Shown in pieces: positions 43,951-45,273 of a DNA stretch of 45,273 nt. A program made the translations under genes and the position numbers. Position 1 is the first letter of the stretch; each line of letters begins with the position of its first letter. The notes under the pieces were generated by a model, which did not search any database, had not been told where the DNA came from, and was given only the letters and a program-made list of their open reading frames with translations. The stretch spans positions 1 to 45,273 of the forward strand of contig NZ_PHHA01000034.1 of assembly GCF_002795425.1 (NCBI RefSeq), written 5' to 3'. Origin of the DNA: Conservatibacter flavescens (GTDB taxonomy: Bacteria > Pseudomonadota > Gammaproteobacteria > Enterobacterales > Pasteurellaceae).

Positions 43951-45200
43951 TGAAACAAATTCAGTTAAATGGCATAGTGAATGCCTTAGTCGGTTTTTTT
44001 TTCTTATCTATTTTAGTTTTTCAGAAGGGTTATAATTATGCACCCTTTTTTTTATGTACTTTTGCATTAGGTTATGTAATTTTTGAATTAAGAAAAAAGA
44101 CAATTTTTTCTTTTAGTTATGAAGAGAAGTTATTAGTATGGGGGTATTTTTTCTATTTTGTTACGTTTTTGTTGATATTTTTGATAAACAATGAAAAAGC
44201 AAGTTTATTAGATAATCCTTCAAAAGTTTTACTTTTCTTATTACTAATACCACTTTTTTCTCGTTTTTATCTTCAATTAACTTGGATATTTCATTTTATA
44301 GCTGTTGGCGCATTGATCTCTGGTATTGTAGCAATTTACCATCGTTTTATTTTAAATAAACCGCAAGCGTTCTTTGCCCAGATGCATATTCAAAGTGGTG
44401 GCATCGCCATGTCTATTGCAATGTTCTCGCTAATTGTGACATTCTACTTTTTCACGAAAAAACGCTATAAATTAACCGCACTTTACTTTGTTTTTTCTTT
44501 AATGGGGATCTTAGCAAGCTTTCTTTCGACTGCGCGGGGGGCTTGGATTGGATTACCTGTTATTCTTCTATTTATCTTGATTGTTTACCGTCAATATATT
44601 TCTAAAAAAGTATTAGGTGGCTTTCTTGCTGTTATGGTTTTGGCTGTAACAACAGCAACATTAGTGCCAAATACACAAATTGCTCACCGGTTTATTGAAG
44701 CTAAAAATGAAATTTCAGCTTATTTTGATAAGAATAATGGCTCGACTTCGGTAGGAGCCCGTTTTGATATGTGGAAAAGTGCTTGGTTACAAATTCAGGA
44801 AAAACCGATTTTAGGCTGGGGTTATAAAGGGGCTGTTGAAAATAGGAAAGAGCAGGGAGAGCAAAAATTAATTAGTAGCTATGCTTCTGGGTTTGCACAC
44901 GTACATAATCAATACTTAGATGATTTTTCTAAACGTGGTATTGTTGGCCTATTTGCTTTGTTAGGTGTATTATGCATTCCTTTTGCTATTTTCTTTAAGC
45001 GATTAAATAAAGGTTCTATAGAGCAAACAACGGTTGCGATGCTAGGTTGTGTGCATATTATTTCGGTTGCTTTTTATTGTTTGAGTCAGGGATTTTTTGC
45101 CCATAATTCAGGCAATGTGTTTTACTTTTTCTTGGTTATTGTATTTTATGCTATGTTAAAAACAACAGAAAAAGCTTCTAATTTATGTAGTAAATATTAA
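43950..45200 (+). CDS. O-antigen ligase/polymerase family membrane protein (WaaL or Wzy)
   Basis: 416 residues with about ten to twelve hydrophobic segments and a large periplasmic loop near residues 255-330. Family features include STARGAWIGLP near 183-193 and the loop motif HVHNQYLDDFSKRGIVG near 317-333, which contains the His of WaaL-type ligases. An ABC-exported polymer needs a ligase and no Wzy, so WaaL is more likely. Membership of this superfamily cannot alone separate the two. It starts with GTG overlapping the wbaP stop, with AAAAGGAGC seven or so bases upstream. It carries the first uptake sequence (44475-44483) after a 14.6-kb gap. Confidence 0.82.
   Translation: MKQIQLNGIVNALVGFFFLSILVFQKGYNYAPFFLCTFALGYVIFELRKKTIFSFSYEEKLLVWGYFFYFVTFLLIFLINNEKASLLDNPSKVLLFLLLIPLFSRFYLQLTWIFHFIAVGALISGIVAIYHRFILNKPQAFFAQMHIQSGGIAMSIAMFSLIVTFYFFTKKRYKLTALYFVFSLMGILASFLSTARGAWIGLPVILLFILIVYRQYISKKVLGGFLAVMVLAVTTATLVPNTQIAHRFIEAKNEISAYFDKNNGSTSVGARFDMWKSAWLQIQEKPILGWGYKGAVENRKEQGEQKLISSYASGFAHVHNQYLDDFSKRGIVGLFALLGVLCIPFAIFFKRLNKGSIEQTTVAMLGCVHIISVAFYCLSQGFFAHNSGNVFYFFLVIVFYAMLKTTEKASNLCSKY
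44475..44483 (-). repeat. DNA uptake signal core
   Basis: Exact complement ACCGCACTT inside the WaaL/Wzy-family gene, the only exact core in the polysaccharide cluster. Confidence 0.85.
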
Positions 45201-45226
45201 TTATAGTTATACTTGAGGTTATCAAT

Positions 45227-45256
45227 AAAAAGAGCGGTAAAAAATTTCAATTTTTT
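45227..45256 (+). terminator. Possible terminator at the end of the polysaccharide operon
   Basis: AAAAATT (45238-45245) can pair with AATTTTTT (45249-45256). It follows AGAGCGGTAA at 45231-45240, the same variant motif as in the brnQ-side terminator. The stem is all A-T, so it is weak. Confidence 0.3.
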
Positions 45257-45273
45257 GATCTGACCCCAAAAAG
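45256..45273. mobile_element. Possible edge of an insertion sequence at the window end
   Basis: The last 18 bases, TGATCTGACCCCAAAAAG, resemble the terminal sequence I remember from IS150-group IS3-family elements (TGACCCC-AAAAAG followed by TTGGACA). The sequence is cut here, so no transposase or second end can be checked. Confidence 0.25.

Overview
The window is chromosomal DNA from a gamma-proteobacterium of the family Pasteurellaceae. The main evidence is 14 exact copies, counted by eye, of the 9-bp DNA-uptake core AAGTGCGGT or its complement, the type used by Haemophilus, Aggregatibacter and Pasteurella. Several gene neighbourhoods also match ones I recall from Haemophilus influenzae: metK-sprT-opa, dmsABC with torD/napF, and an lpt6-like gene beside gltX. 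The species cannot be named from this window.

Layout. 0-8.9 kb is core metabolism: ndh, argG, apbC/mrp divergent from metG, metK with a MetJ-like operator, sprT, and a small Opa-type outer-membrane protein. 8.9-15.4 kb is an uptake and catabolism block with two regulators: an orphan DppA-type binding protein divergent from a LysR regulator, an M20 amidohydrolase plus AbgT transporter operon, and an AraC regulator resembling the hypochlorite sensor RclR. 15.4-20.7 kb is an anaerobic respiration block: dmsABC on the minus strand behind a near-consensus FNR site, divergent from the chaperone gene (torD/dmsD) and a napF-like ferredoxin gene. 20.7-26.0 kb carries codBA behind a PurR box, a truncated 'core' MetE-type methionine synthase, and brnQ. 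26.1-30.7 kb carries an LTA-synthase-fold phosphoethanolamine transferase (lpt6-like), three identical tRNA-Val(UAC) genes divergent from gltX, a tRNA-Ala(GGC) and infA. The tRNA-Val array divergent from gltX resembles the E. coli arrangement.

30.9-45.2 kb is a surface-polysaccharide locus transcribed in one direction: rmlB-rmlA-rmlD-(RelA/SpoT-like)-rmlC-wzm-wzt-(RgpF-like)-(GT-C-like)-(GtrB-like)-gtrA-GT2-GT2-wbaP-(waaL/wzy family). I infer that dTDP-L-rhamnose is made by the rml genes, that WbaP starts the chain on undecaprenyl phosphate, and that rhamnosyltransferases extend it. The Wzm/Wzt ABC transporter would export it and the last gene would ligate or polymerise it. A GT-C/GtrB/GtrA trio looks like a periplasmic side-chain decoration module. 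The locus is AT-rich from about 36.4 kb. It lacks any uptake sequence for about 14.6 kb, which fits horizontal acquisition.

The most unusual item is a 185-residue stand-alone RelA/SpoT-type nucleotidyltransferase placed between rmlD and rmlC. All the synthetase active-site positions I could align by eye are present. Regulatory points that stand out are operon terminators buried inside the 3' coding ends of convergent regulator genes, clear MetJ, PurR and FNR sites, and a 19-bp palindrome between the LysR gene and its divergent neighbour. The last 18 bases may be the edge of an insertion sequence.
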